From NCBI RefSeq assembly GCF_002995495.1, contig NZ_PVZV01000004.1:1-64000 (forward strand): a DNA stretch of 64,000 nucleotides. Reading direction: 5' to 3'. The translations under genes were made by a program, and so were the position numbers. This document shows, one piece after another, positions 15,783-23,313 of this stretch. The stretch comes from Actinocorallia populi (GTDB taxonomy: Bacteria > Actinomycetota > Actinomycetes > Streptosporangiales > Streptosporangiaceae). A model generated the notes under the pieces. It was not told where the DNA came from. It made no database searches and worked only from the letters and a program-made list of their open reading frames with translations. Within the stretch, counting starts at the first letter, position 1, and each line of letters begins with the position of its first letter.

Positions 15783-16925
15783 GTGGCGCGCGAGATCTTC
15801 AACGAGGAACACGAGGCGTTCCGCGACATGGTGAAATCCTTCATCGAGAAGGAGATCACGCCTTTCCACGAGCAGTGGGAGAAGGACGGCATCGTCTCCC
15901 GCGACGTGTGGCTGGCCGCGGGCCGCGCCGGCCTGCTCGGCATCGACGTCCCGGAGGAGTTCGGCGGCGGCGGCAACGACGACTACCGCTACTACGTGAT
16001 CTTCAACGAGGAGCTGGCCCGCGCTGGCGTGCACGGCCCCGGTTTCGCCGTCCACAACGACATCAACGGCGGCTACCTGCGCCAGCTCGCCAACGACGAG
16101 CAGAAGGCCCGCTGGTTCCCCGGCTACTGCTCCGGCGAGATCATCACCGCGATCGCCATGACCGAGCCCGCCGCGGGCTCCGACCTGCAGGGCATCAAGA
16201 CCACCGCGGTCAAGGACGGCGACCACTACGTCCTCAACGGCTCCAAGACCTTCATCTCCAACGGCATCCTGTCCGACCTGGTGATCGTCGTCGCCAAGAC
16301 CGACCCGTCGGCCGGCTCCCGCGGCGTCTCCCTCCTCGTCGTCGAACGCGGCATGCCCGGCTTCGAACGCGGCCGCAACCTGGAGAAGGTCGGCATGCAC
16401 GCCCAGGACACCGCGGAGCTCTTCTTCGACAACGTCCGCGTCCCCGCCGCGAACCTCCTCGGCGAGGAGGGCATGGGCCTCATCTACCTGATGCAGAACC
16501 TCGCCCGCGAACGCCTGTCCATCGGTGCGACCGCCCTCGCGGGCGCCGAGATCGCCTTCGAGCAGACCCTCGAGTACTGCAAGACGAGGACGGCCTTCGG
16601 CAAGCCCATCGGCGCCTTCCAGAACACCCGCTTCAAGCTCGCCGAGATGAAGACGGAACTGACGTTCGCCCGCGCCTTCACCGACCAGTGCATCCTGGCC
16701 GACACCACCCACACCCTGACCCCCGAAGACGCCGCCATGCTCAAGTGGCGCAACACCGAGATGTGCAAGACCATCGTCGACAACTGCGTCCAGCTCTTCG
16801 GCGGCTACGGCTACATGACCGAGTACCCCATCGCCAAGGCCTACCAGGACGTCCGCATCCAGACCATCTTCGGCGGCACCACGGAGATCATGAAGGAGAT
16901 CATCGGCAGGAGCCTCTTCCGCTGA
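15783..16925 (+). CDS. Acyl-CoA dehydrogenase, LCAD type
   Basis: 380 aa, FAD-dependent alpha,beta-dehydrogenase of acyl-CoA. FAD/substrate motifs include AMTEPAAGSDLQGI and the GGYGYMTEYP loop. The terminal motif is IFGGTTEI, so the usual catalytic Glu of short- and medium-chain enzymes is Gly; instead Glu243 in LARERLS occupies the alternative position used by long-chain and isovaleryl enzymes. GTG start with GGGAGTG upstream. Monocistronic: an intrinsic terminator follows immediately. Confidence 0.93.
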   Translation: MAREIFNEEHEAFRDMVKSFIEKEITPFHEQWEKDGIVSRDVWLAAGRAGLLGIDVPEEFGGGGNDDYRYYVIFNEELARAGVHGPGFAVHNDINGGYLRQLANDEQKARWFPGYCSGEIITAIAMTEPAAGSDLQGIKTTAVKDGDHYVLNGSKTFISNGILSDLVIVVAKTDPSAGSRGVSLLVVERGMPGFERGRNLEKVGMHAQDTAELFFDNVRVPAANLLGEEGMGLIYLMQNLARERLSIGATALAGAEIAFEQTLEYCKTRTAFGKPIGAFQNTRFKLAEMKTELTFARAFTDQCILADTTHTLTPEDAAMLKWRNTEMCKTIVDNCVQLFGGYGYMTEYPIAKAYQDVRIQTIFGGTTEIMKEIIGRSLFR

Positions 16926-16936
16926 CCGATCGACTC

Positions 16937-16968
16937 AAGGCCGGGACGTGACCGCGTCCCGGCCTTTT
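16937..16968 (+). terminator. Intrinsic terminator with T-tract
   Basis: Perfect 12-bp stem AAGGCCGGGACG / CGTCCCGGCCTT with a TGACCG loop, ending in TTTT, 12 nt after the acyl-CoA dehydrogenase stop. Confidence 0.9.
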
Positions 16969-17000
16969 CAGATGGGCGGGCGTCGGTTCGGGCGCGGTGT

Positions 17001-17336
17001 TCAGAAGTTCACGAGCAGGTCCTCATCGTGCTGGGCCTTCTCGTCGCCGACGATGATGTGGAAGCGCACGCCCATCGCCTTCCCCAGCCTGCGGAGCGTC
17101 TCGATGTCGGGGATGCCGCCGCCGAGTTCGATCCGGGACAGGGCCGGCTGGCTGATTCCCGCGCGTTCGGCCACTTCCTTCTGCGTGAGGTTCTGGGCTC
17201 TGCGAATGGCTCGCAACTGGTCGCCGATCCTGAGATCCCGGCCGGCCCGCTCATATTCAGGATGCTCGGCCACGTCATCCGATTCCGCGAGACGCTTGGC
17301 CTGGAGGGTCCTCCACCGGCTGTGCCCGGCCATCAT
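17001..17336 (-). CDS. XRE-family antitoxin of a HigBA-like module
   Basis: 111 aa with an XRE helix-turn-helix (about 48-75, LTQKEVAERAGISQPALSRIE). It is encoded after, and overlapping by 4 nt (ATGA), a RelE/HigB-like toxin gene, the toxin-first order typical of HigBA. It should bind and neutralise the toxin and repress the operon. The first ATG of two adjacent ones is used. A phage-type regulator is possible, but the paired context makes antitoxin far more likely. Confidence 0.88.
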   Translation of the reverse strand: MMAGHSRWRTLQAKRLAESDDVAEHPEYERAGRDLRIGDQLRAIRRAQNLTQKEVAERAGISQPALSRIELGGGIPDIETLRRLGKAMGVRFHIIVGDEKAQHDEDLLVNF

Positions 17337-17698
17337 GAGCTCCTCTCGAAGTGATGGATGATCGTTAGGTCATGGTATGCCTGACACGTTTTCTTGGCCC
17401 GTATGGCCCGGTCAACGTCGGCCCTCTGGACGCCCTCGCGGGTTTTGCGGAAGACGGTGAGCAGAATGATCAACCGCTTGCCGGGCTTCCAGAAGGTGAT
17501 CCGCCAAGTGGTGTGGTCGAGGACGACCCGCAGCTCGTGAACGCCGTCGGCGTCCTTGAGTTTCTTGACATGGTCGCCGTCCGCCACGCCACCGGTGACG
17601 AGATGGTCGTCCACGTTCCGCATGACTCGTTGGTAGTGCCCGTAGGGCAGGGACAGCAGCCAGGCTTCCACCTCCGGCTCCAGGTCGATCTCGTGCAT
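17333..17698 (-). CDS. RelE/HigB-like toxin (Gp49-like)
   Basis: 121 aa. The pattern VEAWLLSLP...VMRNVDDHL...VKKLKDADGVHELRVVL...WRITFWKPGKRLIILLTVFRKT matches the phage Gp49-like/HigB branch of RelE-fold mRNA interferases, which cut translated mRNA on the ribosome. Conserved basic residues (Arg in HELRV, Lys in FRKT) are present. First gene of the toxin-antitoxin operon. The start codon lies inside a palindrome that probably serves as operator. Intact in length, so the module may be active. Confidence 0.87.
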   Translation of the reverse strand: MHEIDLEPEVEAWLLSLPYGHYQRVMRNVDDHLVTGGVADGDHVKKLKDADGVHELRVVLDHTTWRITFWKPGKRLIILLTVFRKTREGVQRADVDRAIRAKKTCQAYHDLTIIHHFERSS

Positions 17699-17712
17699 AC
17701 CTTCGAGGGTAT
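17697..17712. promoter_or_regulatory. Operator palindrome at the toxin start codon
   Basis: ATACCTTCGAGGGTAT is a 16-bp palindrome matched at 14 of 16 positions and covers the toxin start codon; an AT-rich TATATA -10 candidate overlaps its outer edge. This is where an XRE antitoxin would be expected to autorepress. Confidence 0.5.
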
Positions 17713-17880
17713 ATATCTCTGATGGTAACTCGGGTCGCTTTGTAGAGTCCAGGGTCCTCGGTCAGGGGAAATCATGGCTGAATGTCTGCTTCTTCCGCTG
17801 AAATTCCTCTAGGGAAACCGCTCTCGCAGGGCAACGAGCCTGGTGACATTTGGGGACCATCCCCGCGTGCGGGTGGATAG

Positions 17881-18390
17881 ATGAGGGCCTCTTCGGACAG
17901 CCGCCACTGTCCGTGGTCGGCGACGAGGACGGGAACGGTGGAGCTGGCGACCCCGAAGCTGCGGTCGGGCTCGTACTCCCCTGAGTGGCCGCTGGACGCA
18001 GGTCCCTACACGTTCGTGTGGGTCGACGCGCTCACCCAGAAGGTTCGGGAGGGTGGTGGGATCGTGAACGTCCACGTTCTGGTCGCCACGGCGGTGAACG
18101 CCGACGGACGCCGCGAGATCCTCGGGTGCGAGGTCACCTCCGGAGAGGACGGCGCTGGCTGGCTGGCATTCCTGCGTGGCCTGGCCGGGGTCCAGCTCGT
18201 GGTCTCCGACGCCCACCGCGACCGGGTGGACGCGATCGCCTACGTGGGTGCGCAGAACGGTGGGCGTTTGATCGAGGCCGGTGACGAAGCGGAGAGTCTG
18301 GCGGTACGGTTCGAGGAAATCGGGGCGTTGGCTGAGTCACGAGACGCTTCGAGGGACCTGATCGTCCGGATCATGAGGATGTACGAGTGA
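17881..18390 (+). pseudogene. Chimeric relic: IS256 transposase fragment fused to DUF5753 tail
   Basis: One open frame joins two broken genes. Residues ~8-118 are IS256-family transposase with an internal loss of about 75 residues: WSATRTGTVELATPKLRSGS runs directly into PLDAGPYTFVWVDALTQKV. The two catalytic Asp regions (VWVDAL, VSDAH) remain but the Glu-bearing C-terminus is gone. From about residue 119, YVGAQNGGRLIE...LIVRIMRMYE is the C-terminal end of a DUF5753 (Scr1-type) regulator, the usual partner of the DUF397 gene that follows in a GTGA overlap. Neither function can survive. Confidence 0.8.
17902..18236 (+). mobile_element. Degenerate IS256-family insertion remnant
   Basis: The recognisable transposase fragment lies between these approximate limits. 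No terminal inverted repeats or target duplication could be identified, so the exact ends are unknown. It interrupted or replaced the 5' part of the DUF5753 gene. Confidence 0.7.
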
Positions 18391-18569
18391 TCAAGTGGCG
18401 GAAGAGTTCTTACACGGGCGGCGGCAGTGATGAGGCCTGTGTGGAGGTGGCCTCCTTGCGAGAGGGCATCGGCCTGCGGGACTCCAAGAACCGTGACCTC
18501 GGGAAGCTGGAAGTCCGGCGGGAGGCGTTCGCCGGACTCGTCGCGCGGGTGAAGCGCGGAGAGCTCTGA
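18387..18569 (+). CDS. DUF397 protein
   Basis: 60 aa. WRKSSYTGGGSDEACVEVA and VGLRDSKN-type motifs define DUF397, small actinobacterial proteins nearly always paired with an HTH/DUF5753 regulator (the BldB/WhiJ-like systems of development). Here the partner gene is destroyed by an IS256 relic, leaving this member orphaned, though its own frame is intact. GTG start overlaps the relic's stop. Paralogous to the protein at 63026-63217. Confidence 0.87.
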   Translation: MIKWRKSSYTGGGSDEACVEVASLREGIGLRDSKNRDLGKLEVRREAFAGLVARVKRGEL

Positions 18570-18921
18570 GCCTCCTTCCCTCCGGCACGTTCGCCGGGGT
18601 GGTTCTGGTCGATCCGGCGGCCCGCACTGTGAGCAGGCTTGTTCAGAGGCCGTCAGCGGACACCACGGCTCCGCCGCCCGTCAGCAACAGTGGCGGCGCC
18701 GTCAACGCGTCGTTCTTGGCGGAGCAGCGGCGGTAGAAGGTCTGCGGGGAGATGTCCGACGGCTCGTTCGCGTCTTAATAATTCATACTTTGAGTGCTTA
18801 GGATGCCTGTGCCGGTTCGGGGCGTGCGCGTGGCCCTGAAGCCGAGCCCTCCTACGGCCCGGCGCCGGGTGAGCCCGCCCCATGTCACCCGTGCCCGGGT
18901 CCGCGCCTCGAAAGGAACGTC
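18570..18921. other. 352-nt gene-free stretch with diverged repeat and AT-rich segment
   Basis: It holds the first copy of a dispersed repeat (18591-18660) and an unusually AT-rich run at about 18775-18800 (TTAATAATTCATAC and neighbouring bases), probably promoter or operator sequence for the SDR gene at 18922. A minus-strand frame over 18649-18760 reads like protein but has no start codon, ribosome site or recognised family, so it is not called a gene. Confidence 0.5.
18591..18660 (+). repeat. Dispersed repeat, copy A
   Basis: About 70 bp resembling 25331-25397 at roughly 75-80% by eye. The best-conserved core is CTGTGAGCAGGC followed by a GGCCGTC block. Non-coding in both places. Confidence 0.5.
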
Positions 18922-19734
18922 ATGAACAGGGTCCAGGGCAAAGTCGCTTTCATCACCGGTGCCGCGCGCGGCCAGGGCCGCGCGGAGGCGGTCAGGCTCG
19001 CCGAAGAGGGCGCCGACCTGATCCTCACCGACCTGTGCGCGTCCCCCGCCGAGACCGACTACGCGGCGGCCACGCCCGAGGAGCTGGCCGAGACCGTCGC
19101 GCTGGTCGAGAAGCTCGGCCGCCGCGTCGTCCACGGCATCGCCGACGTGCGCGACCTCGAGGCGCTGGAGGAACTCGTGCGGCGCGGAGTCGAGGAGCTG
19201 GGCCGTCTCGACATCGTCGTCGCCAACGCCGGCATCGTCAGCTGGGGGCGCTTCTGGGAGATGAGCCCGCAGCGCTGGCAGGACATGATCGACATCAATC
19301 TCACCGGTGTCTTCAACACCCTGCGTGCCGCCGCACCGGCCATGATCGACGCGGGCAACGGCGGCTCCGTCATCGCGATCAGCTCCGTCGCGGGCATCAA
19401 GTCCCTGCCCGGCCAGTCCCACTACAGCGCGGCCAAGCACGGCGTCGTGGGCTTCGCCAAGTCCGCCGCCATCGAGCTCGCGCCCTACCGCATCCGCGTC
19501 AACACCATCCACCCGTGGGGCGTCCACACCCCGATGGGCGAGATGGGCCCGGACGCCCAGAAGATCTTCACGGACAACCCCTCCTACGGGGGCTCCATGG
19601 GCCAGATCCTGACCGATCCGGTCTTCTCCGAGCCCGAGGACATCGCCAACACCGTCCTCTTCCTCGCCTCCGACGAATCCCGCACCATCACCGGCGCGCA
19701 GATCACCGTCGACCACGGCGCGACCAAGGTCTGA
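18922..19734 (+). CDS. Mycofactocin-type SDR oxidoreductase
   Basis: 270 aa short-chain dehydrogenase. The nucleotide motif TGAARGQGR (12-20) and the catalytic Tyr168-x-x-x-Lys172 (HYSAAKHG) are present. The FITGAARGQGR variant and the ~25-residue insert after the second strand (LCASPAETDYAAATPEELAET) are typical of the subfamily whose NAD stays bound and is recycled through mycofactocin. No mft genes are in the window. AAAGGAA precedes the ATG. A strong terminator follows, so it is monocistronic. Likely an alcohol dehydrogenase of lipid or terpenoid substrates. Confidence 0.87.
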   Translation: MNRVQGKVAFITGAARGQGRAEAVRLAEEGADLILTDLCASPAETDYAAATPEELAETVALVEKLGRRVVHGIADVRDLEALEELVRRGVEELGRLDIVVANAGIVSWGRFWEMSPQRWQDMIDINLTGVFNTLRAAAPAMIDAGNGGSVIAISSVAGIKSLPGQSHYSAAKHGVVGFAKSAAIELAPYRIRVNTIHPWGVHTPMGEMGPDAQKIFTDNPSYGGSMGQILTDPVFSEPEDIANTVLFLASDESRTITGAQITVDHGATKV

Positions 19735-20105
19735 CTCCGCTCGCGCCCCCGACCTCGCCCACCCGTCACCGGCCCGGAGCGGGGCAGGCGTCACCCGAGC
19801 CGTGCGGAGGCCGTCCGCACGGCTCGGGAACCACCGCTCTCCGTAGGCGGCGAGGAGTCCGCGACTCCCGGTCCGGCGTCGATGTTCCGTGATGTCGGCC
19901 GGGTCTCGCGGCCCGGACACGGGACCTTCCGCAGGCTGACCAGCCGAATTTCGGCTTCTCCTCGACTGGCGTCAACGCATGCTCGTGTCAGACGCATTCG
20001 AGGAATGCGCTCGGTGTCGCATATCCCACGGCGTGCGCGACCTGGTCACGGGTCGGTGTTCGCGGTGCGCCCGGCCGGGAGCGTGTGCCGAACCGTCCGA
20101 GTCCG
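19735..20105. other. 371-nt gene-free stretch with terminator
   Basis: Apart from the 15-bp hairpin at 19794-19828 nothing is recognised. Short frames exist, including one starting at 19979, but have no ribosome site or family support. Confidence 0.5.
19794..19828. terminator. Perfect 15-bp hairpin
   Basis: CCCGAGCCGTGCGGA / TCCGCACGGCTCGGG with a GGCCG loop, 60 nt after the SDR stop. It may also end transcription of the converging MFS gene. Confidence 0.8.
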
Positions 20106-21377
20106 TTATGCGGCCTTGGACAGGGTGGATCTGTCCGTCCACGGTGTGGGCCGCTCGAGGGCCGCGGGTACGGTCACGGCTCGTCCGTCGTGGCGCGGCC
20201 ACAGGAGGAGGGCTCCGACGGCGCCCGTTCCGGCGAGGACCGCGAGGACGGACCAGGTGAGGGCGAAGCCTGCGGTCGTGCCGAGCCGGCCCGCGATGGG
20301 GTAGGTGATCAGCCAGGCCAGGTGGGACAGGGAGAACTGGGCGGCGAAGGTCTCGGGGATCGCATCCGGTGCGACGGAGGCGCGCAGGACCTTGCCGGTC
20401 GGGGTGACGATCAGTGCCATTCCGATGCCGATCGCGGCCCAGACGATCGCCGTCCCGGCCCAGGTGGCCAGGCCGGTCGCGAGGAGGGCCACCGCGGCGG
20501 CCGTGCCGCCGACGAGAACCGCGGAGCCGGTCACCATGACGGTGCGGGCGGCGATCCGGTCGAGCACGCGGGGCAGCACGAGGGCGGCCAGGAGGGTACC
20601 GCCGCCGGACGCGGCGAGCATCCACGCGACGTCCGACTGCGAGCCGCCGAGCTCGTCGCGGACGTGGTTGACGGTGTTGACGACGACGATCGATCCCGCC
20701 GCCGCGACCACGAGGTTGAGCGCCATGATGCCGCGCAGCCGCGGTGTCCTGAGGAACGTCCTGATCCCTGCCGCGGCCTTGTCCCACACCCCGGTGCGGG
20801 CGCTGGGACGGGCGTCGGGGACGCGCGTCGACAGGATGAGCAGGGCCGAGAGGAGGAATCCGGCGGAGGTGCCCAGGAACAGCCAGTTGAAGCTGATGAA
20901 CGCCAGGGCGATGGCCGTCAGCACGGGGCTGAGCAGGCTCTCCATGGTGTAGGCGACCTGGGAGGCGGACAGGGCGCGCGTGTAGTCGGACTCGTCGGTG
21001 ACGATGTCGGGGATGACGGCCTGGAACGTCGGGGTGAACGCCGCGGACGCGGCCTGGAGCAGGCCGATCAGGACGTAGATGTGCCAGACCTCGGTGACGA
21101 ACGGCAGTGCCAGCACGACTGCGGCGCGCACCACGTCGAGGAGGATCAGGAGGGTTCTTCTGGGGAGCCGGTCGGCGTACGCGGCGGCGAGGGGCGCTAT
21201 GACCACGTACATGACCATCTTGACGGTCAGGGCGGTGCCGAGGACGGTGCCGGCGCGCGGGCCTGCGAGGTCGTAGGCGAGCAGTCCGAGGGCCACGGTG
21301 GTCAGCCCGGTGCCGAACAGGGCGATGACCTGGGCGCCGAACAGGTGGCGGTAGGCGCGGATGGTGAACAGTCGCAT
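20106..21377 (-). CDS. MFS transporter
   Basis: 423 aa with about 12 hydrophobic helices. The motif between helices 2 and 3 reads AAAYADRLPRRTLLIL, the MFS signature; the opening MRLFTIRAYRHLFGAQV is characteristic of the actinomycete enterobactin-exporter/DHA1-like group. An efflux pump for a drug, siderophore or metal complex is likely; the substrate is not predictable. Last gene of a probable minus-strand unit (His-rich protein, AhpD-like protein, this transporter) downstream of a CsoR-type operator, so metal stress may control it. GGAAGGAA before the ATG. Confidence 0.88.
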   Translation of the reverse strand: MRLFTIRAYRHLFGAQVIALFGTGLTTVALGLLAYDLAGPRAGTVLGTALTVKMVMYVVIAPLAAAYADRLPRRTLLILLDVVRAAVVLALPFVTEVWHIYVLIGLLQAASAAFTPTFQAVIPDIVTDESDYTRALSASQVAYTMESLLSPVLTAIALAFISFNWLFLGTSAGFLLSALLILSTRVPDARPSARTGVWDKAAAGIRTFLRTPRLRGIMALNLVVAAAGSIVVVNTVNHVRDELGGSQSDVAWMLAASGGGTLLAALVLPRVLDRIAARTVMVTGSAVLVGGTAAAVALLATGLATWAGTAIVWAAIGIGMALIVTPTGKVLRASVAPDAIPETFAAQFSLSHLAWLITYPIAGRLGTTAGFALTWSVLAVLAGTGAVGALLLWPRHDGRAVTVPAALERPTPWTDRSTLSKAA

Positions 21378-21458
21378 GGCGGGTTCCTTCCGTGTCCATG
21401 CGGCGGGGCACGGCCTCGGGCTGCAGGCCGTGCCCCGCGAGTCGGGGTGGGGGCGTTC

Positions 21459-21989
21459 CTATGCACCGGTGCCGCTCTCCGGTGTGAGGCCGGCGAGCAG
21501 GTTGAAGGCGCCGGTGAGGACGTTGAGCGCGACGACGCCGACGACGTCGGCTATCGCGCGGTCGCTGTAACCGTGTTCGCGCAGCGCGGTGACCTGCTCG
21601 TCGGTGATCGACGCAGGTTCGCGGTAGACCTGGAGGGCGAGGGCGATGATCGCCGCGATCGCGGGGTCGGCCGAGGTGCCCGCGCGGGCCCGCTCGATCT
21701 CCTCCTCGGCGACTCCCATCGCGCGGGCGGCGCTGACGTGCGCGTCGAGACACAGCCCGCATCCCTGCAGGGTCTGGACGGCGATCGAGATCCGTTCGCT
21801 GGTCCTGCGGTCGAGTTCGGCCCGTTTCATGGCCCGGCTGAGCTGGAGGTAGCCGCCCAGGACGGCGGGCGAGTGCGCCATGGTGGAGACCATGTCGCCG
21901 ATCCGGCCGTGGCGGGAGGCCAGGTCGGCGAGGAGGTCGCGCGAGGCGCCGACCGCCGTGTCGGGCGTGAGTCGGGTCAGGCGTGGCAT
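21459..21989 (-). CDS. AhpD-like carboxymuconolactone decarboxylase-family protein
   Basis: 176 aa, all-helical. The CxxCxxxH motif of alkylhydroperoxidase D is present as CGLCLDAH, which supports thiol-dependent peroxide reduction more than the decarboxylase reaction of the family name. SERISIAVQTL and ALNVLTGAFN complete the fold. Placed between a His-rich metal-binding protein and an MFS transporter, it may relieve metal-driven oxidative stress. AAGGGA before the ATG. Confidence 0.87.
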   Translation of the reverse strand: MPRLTRLTPDTAVGASRDLLADLASRHGRIGDMVSTMAHSPAVLGGYLQLSRAMKRAELDRRTSERISIAVQTLQGCGLCLDAHVSAARAMGVAEEEIERARAGTSADPAIAAIIALALQVYREPASITDEQVTALREHGYSDRAIADVVGVVALNVLTGAFNLLAGLTPESGTGA

Positions 21990-22026
21990 GACGGTCCCTT
22001 TCGCGTGGCGGGTGTACCGGAGGCGG

Positions 22027-22071
22027 CGGGCCGCCCGGCGGGTCGAGGGGCGGGCCGCCCGGCAGGTCGAG
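22027..22071. repeat. Direct repeat of 21 bp, 24-bp period
   Basis: CGGGCCGCCCGGCGGGTCGAG and its near copy (one mismatch) lie at 22027-22047 and 22051-22071 between the AhpD-like gene and the His-rich gene. The 24-bp spacing is not a simple helical multiple. Likely a slippage duplication. Confidence 0.6.
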
Positions 22072-22124
22072 CGGCCTTCGGCCGCGACGCGTGTCGCGGC
22101 GGTCGGCCGGTGACGTCACTGCGG

Positions 22125-23006
22125 TCAGTGGTGTGCGTGCGCGTGGCCCTCGTGGTGACCTTCGTGGTGGGCCTCGTGGTGGCCCCCGTGGTGGGCTCCG
22201 TGCCCGGGGGCGGCCTGGGGCGCGGTCTCCGGGCGGGGGGCGGCCGCGGTGGCCCGCACCGTGAACTCGGCCGTCCGGACGACGCCGTCGTGCTGGAAGT
22301 CCAGGTAGAGGCGGTAGAGGCCGCCCGACGGCGCGGCGGCCATGAAGGTGATCGCGGGCCCCGGCTCGGCGGTGCCGTCACCGGGCGCGCCCTCCGGGTG
22401 GACGTGCAGGTAGCCGAGGTCGCCCACCCGCAGCGCCACCAGGTGCCCGTACGCGCCCAGGTAGGGCTGCAGGTCGGTGACGGGCCGACCGCCGCGGCTG
22501 ACGGTGAGCGTCAGGTCGCCCGCTTCACCGGGCACGAGTGCGCCGTCGAGGGTGACGGTGTACTCGCCGACGTGAGCGGTGCGGGTCTCCTCGGGAAGCG
22601 GCCGCGGGTCGTACCGTCCGGCGACCGAGGCGTCGACTCCCAGCGTCATGGACCCGTCGTGGCCGTCCGGGTGGATGTCGGCGAAGAACCTCCAGGCCCC
22701 CGGCTCGAGGGTCACTTCTGCGCTCCAGGTGCCCTTCTCGTCCATCACCGGGTGCACGTGCTGGAACCCGGTCGTGTCGCGGCGAACGGCGATGAAGTGC
22801 AGCTCCTTCTCGTGCTCGGGCGTGAACCCGGTCACCGGCCGTCCGTCGGGACCGGTCACCCGGAAGGCGACCGTCCGCGCCCCGGCGGGCAGGATCGCCG
22901 AGTCGAGTTCGAGGGTGTACCCGTTCTCGGAGACCGAGAGCCCCCCGGGGCGGGTTTCGCCGTGGGCCGCGTGGCCGGTCATCCGGTGTCCGGAGTGGTT
23001 CTTCAT
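22125..23006 (-). CDS. His-rich metal-binding protein
   Basis: 293 aa. Two beta-sandwich modules repeat the theme FRVTGPDGRPVTGF...HFIAVR...FQHVHP and LTVSRGGRPVTDLQP...HLVALR...YLHVHP; the paired H-V-H-P motifs look like metal sites. The C-terminal ~30 residues are a His-rich tail (repeated HHEG/HHEA units). No signal peptide is evident despite the extracytoplasmic look of the domains. A CsoR-type operator 67 nt upstream implies induction by Cu(I) or a related metal. GGAGAG before the ATG. Probably binds and buffers copper or nickel. Confidence 0.75.
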   Translation of the reverse strand: MKNHSGHRMTGHAAHGETRPGGLSVSENGYTLELDSAILPAGARTVAFRVTGPDGRPVTGFTPEHEKELHFIAVRRDTTGFQHVHPVMDEKGTWSAEVTLEPGAWRFFADIHPDGHDGSMTLGVDASVAGRYDPRPLPEETRTAHVGEYTVTLDGALVPGEAGDLTLTVSRGGRPVTDLQPYLGAYGHLVALRVGDLGYLHVHPEGAPGDGTAEPGPAITFMAAAPSGGLYRLYLDFQHDGVVRTAEFTVRATAAAPRPETAPQAAPGHGAHHGGHHEAHHEGHHEGHAHAHH

Positions 23007-23073
23007 GATCTCTCTCCACCTGTGCGATGCGTCTTCTGGTGCCGTCCGTGTCCGGCTCACCTGTCGCAACAAC

Positions 23074-23090
23074 ATACCCCCGGGGGGTAT
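23074..23090. promoter_or_regulatory. CsoR-type operator upstream of the His-rich protein gene
   Basis: ATACCCCCGGGGGGTAT: perfect 7-bp arms ATACCCC / GGGGTAT with a CGG spacer. This is the sequence type bound by CsoR/RcnR-family metal sensors. Confidence 0.75.
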
Positions 23091-23155
23091 TTCCGTCAAC
23101 GGCGCCCAGATGGCGGTATTCCGTGGGATCGCCGGTGGCGACGGTCTCCGCACGG

Positions 23156-23195
23156 CTCAAGGGCCTGCCCGCCGGACGGCGGGCAGGCCCTTGAG
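23156..23195 (-). terminator. Perfect 18-bp hairpin after the MFS gene
   Basis: CTCAAGGGCCTGCCCGCC / GGCGGGCAGGCCCTTGAG with a GGAC loop, 118 nt beyond the stop of the MFS gene at 23314. It separates that gene from the operator at 23074. The rest of the 307-nt stretch 23007-23313 holds nothing else recognised. Confidence 0.75.
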
Positions 23196-23313
23196 CGTCC
23201 GTGTCGTCACCGCGCCACCGAACCGGTTGACGGCGGGTGGTGCGCATCGCTCCCCAGGGCATCCTGAGGCCGCCTCTTTCTCTGGTCTCGACGGTCGGTG
23301 CGGGGCTCGATGG

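Noticed and set aside
19979-20260. 93-codon plus-strand frame with several Cys
   Set aside because: No ribosome site and it runs into the antisense of the MFS gene; Cys pairs appear to be by chance.
19972-22119. Minus-strand frame of 715 codons
   Set aside because: Arg/Pro-rich throughout, overlaps the real MFS and AhpD-like genes in a different frame, and has no domain.
20085-23267. Plus-strand frame of 1060 codons opposite the MFS, AhpD-like and His-rich genes
   Set aside because: Its composition (Gly/Arg/Asp/Gln-rich, no hydrophobic core) is that of a GC-rich shadow; the three minus-strand genes have ribosome sites and family matches.
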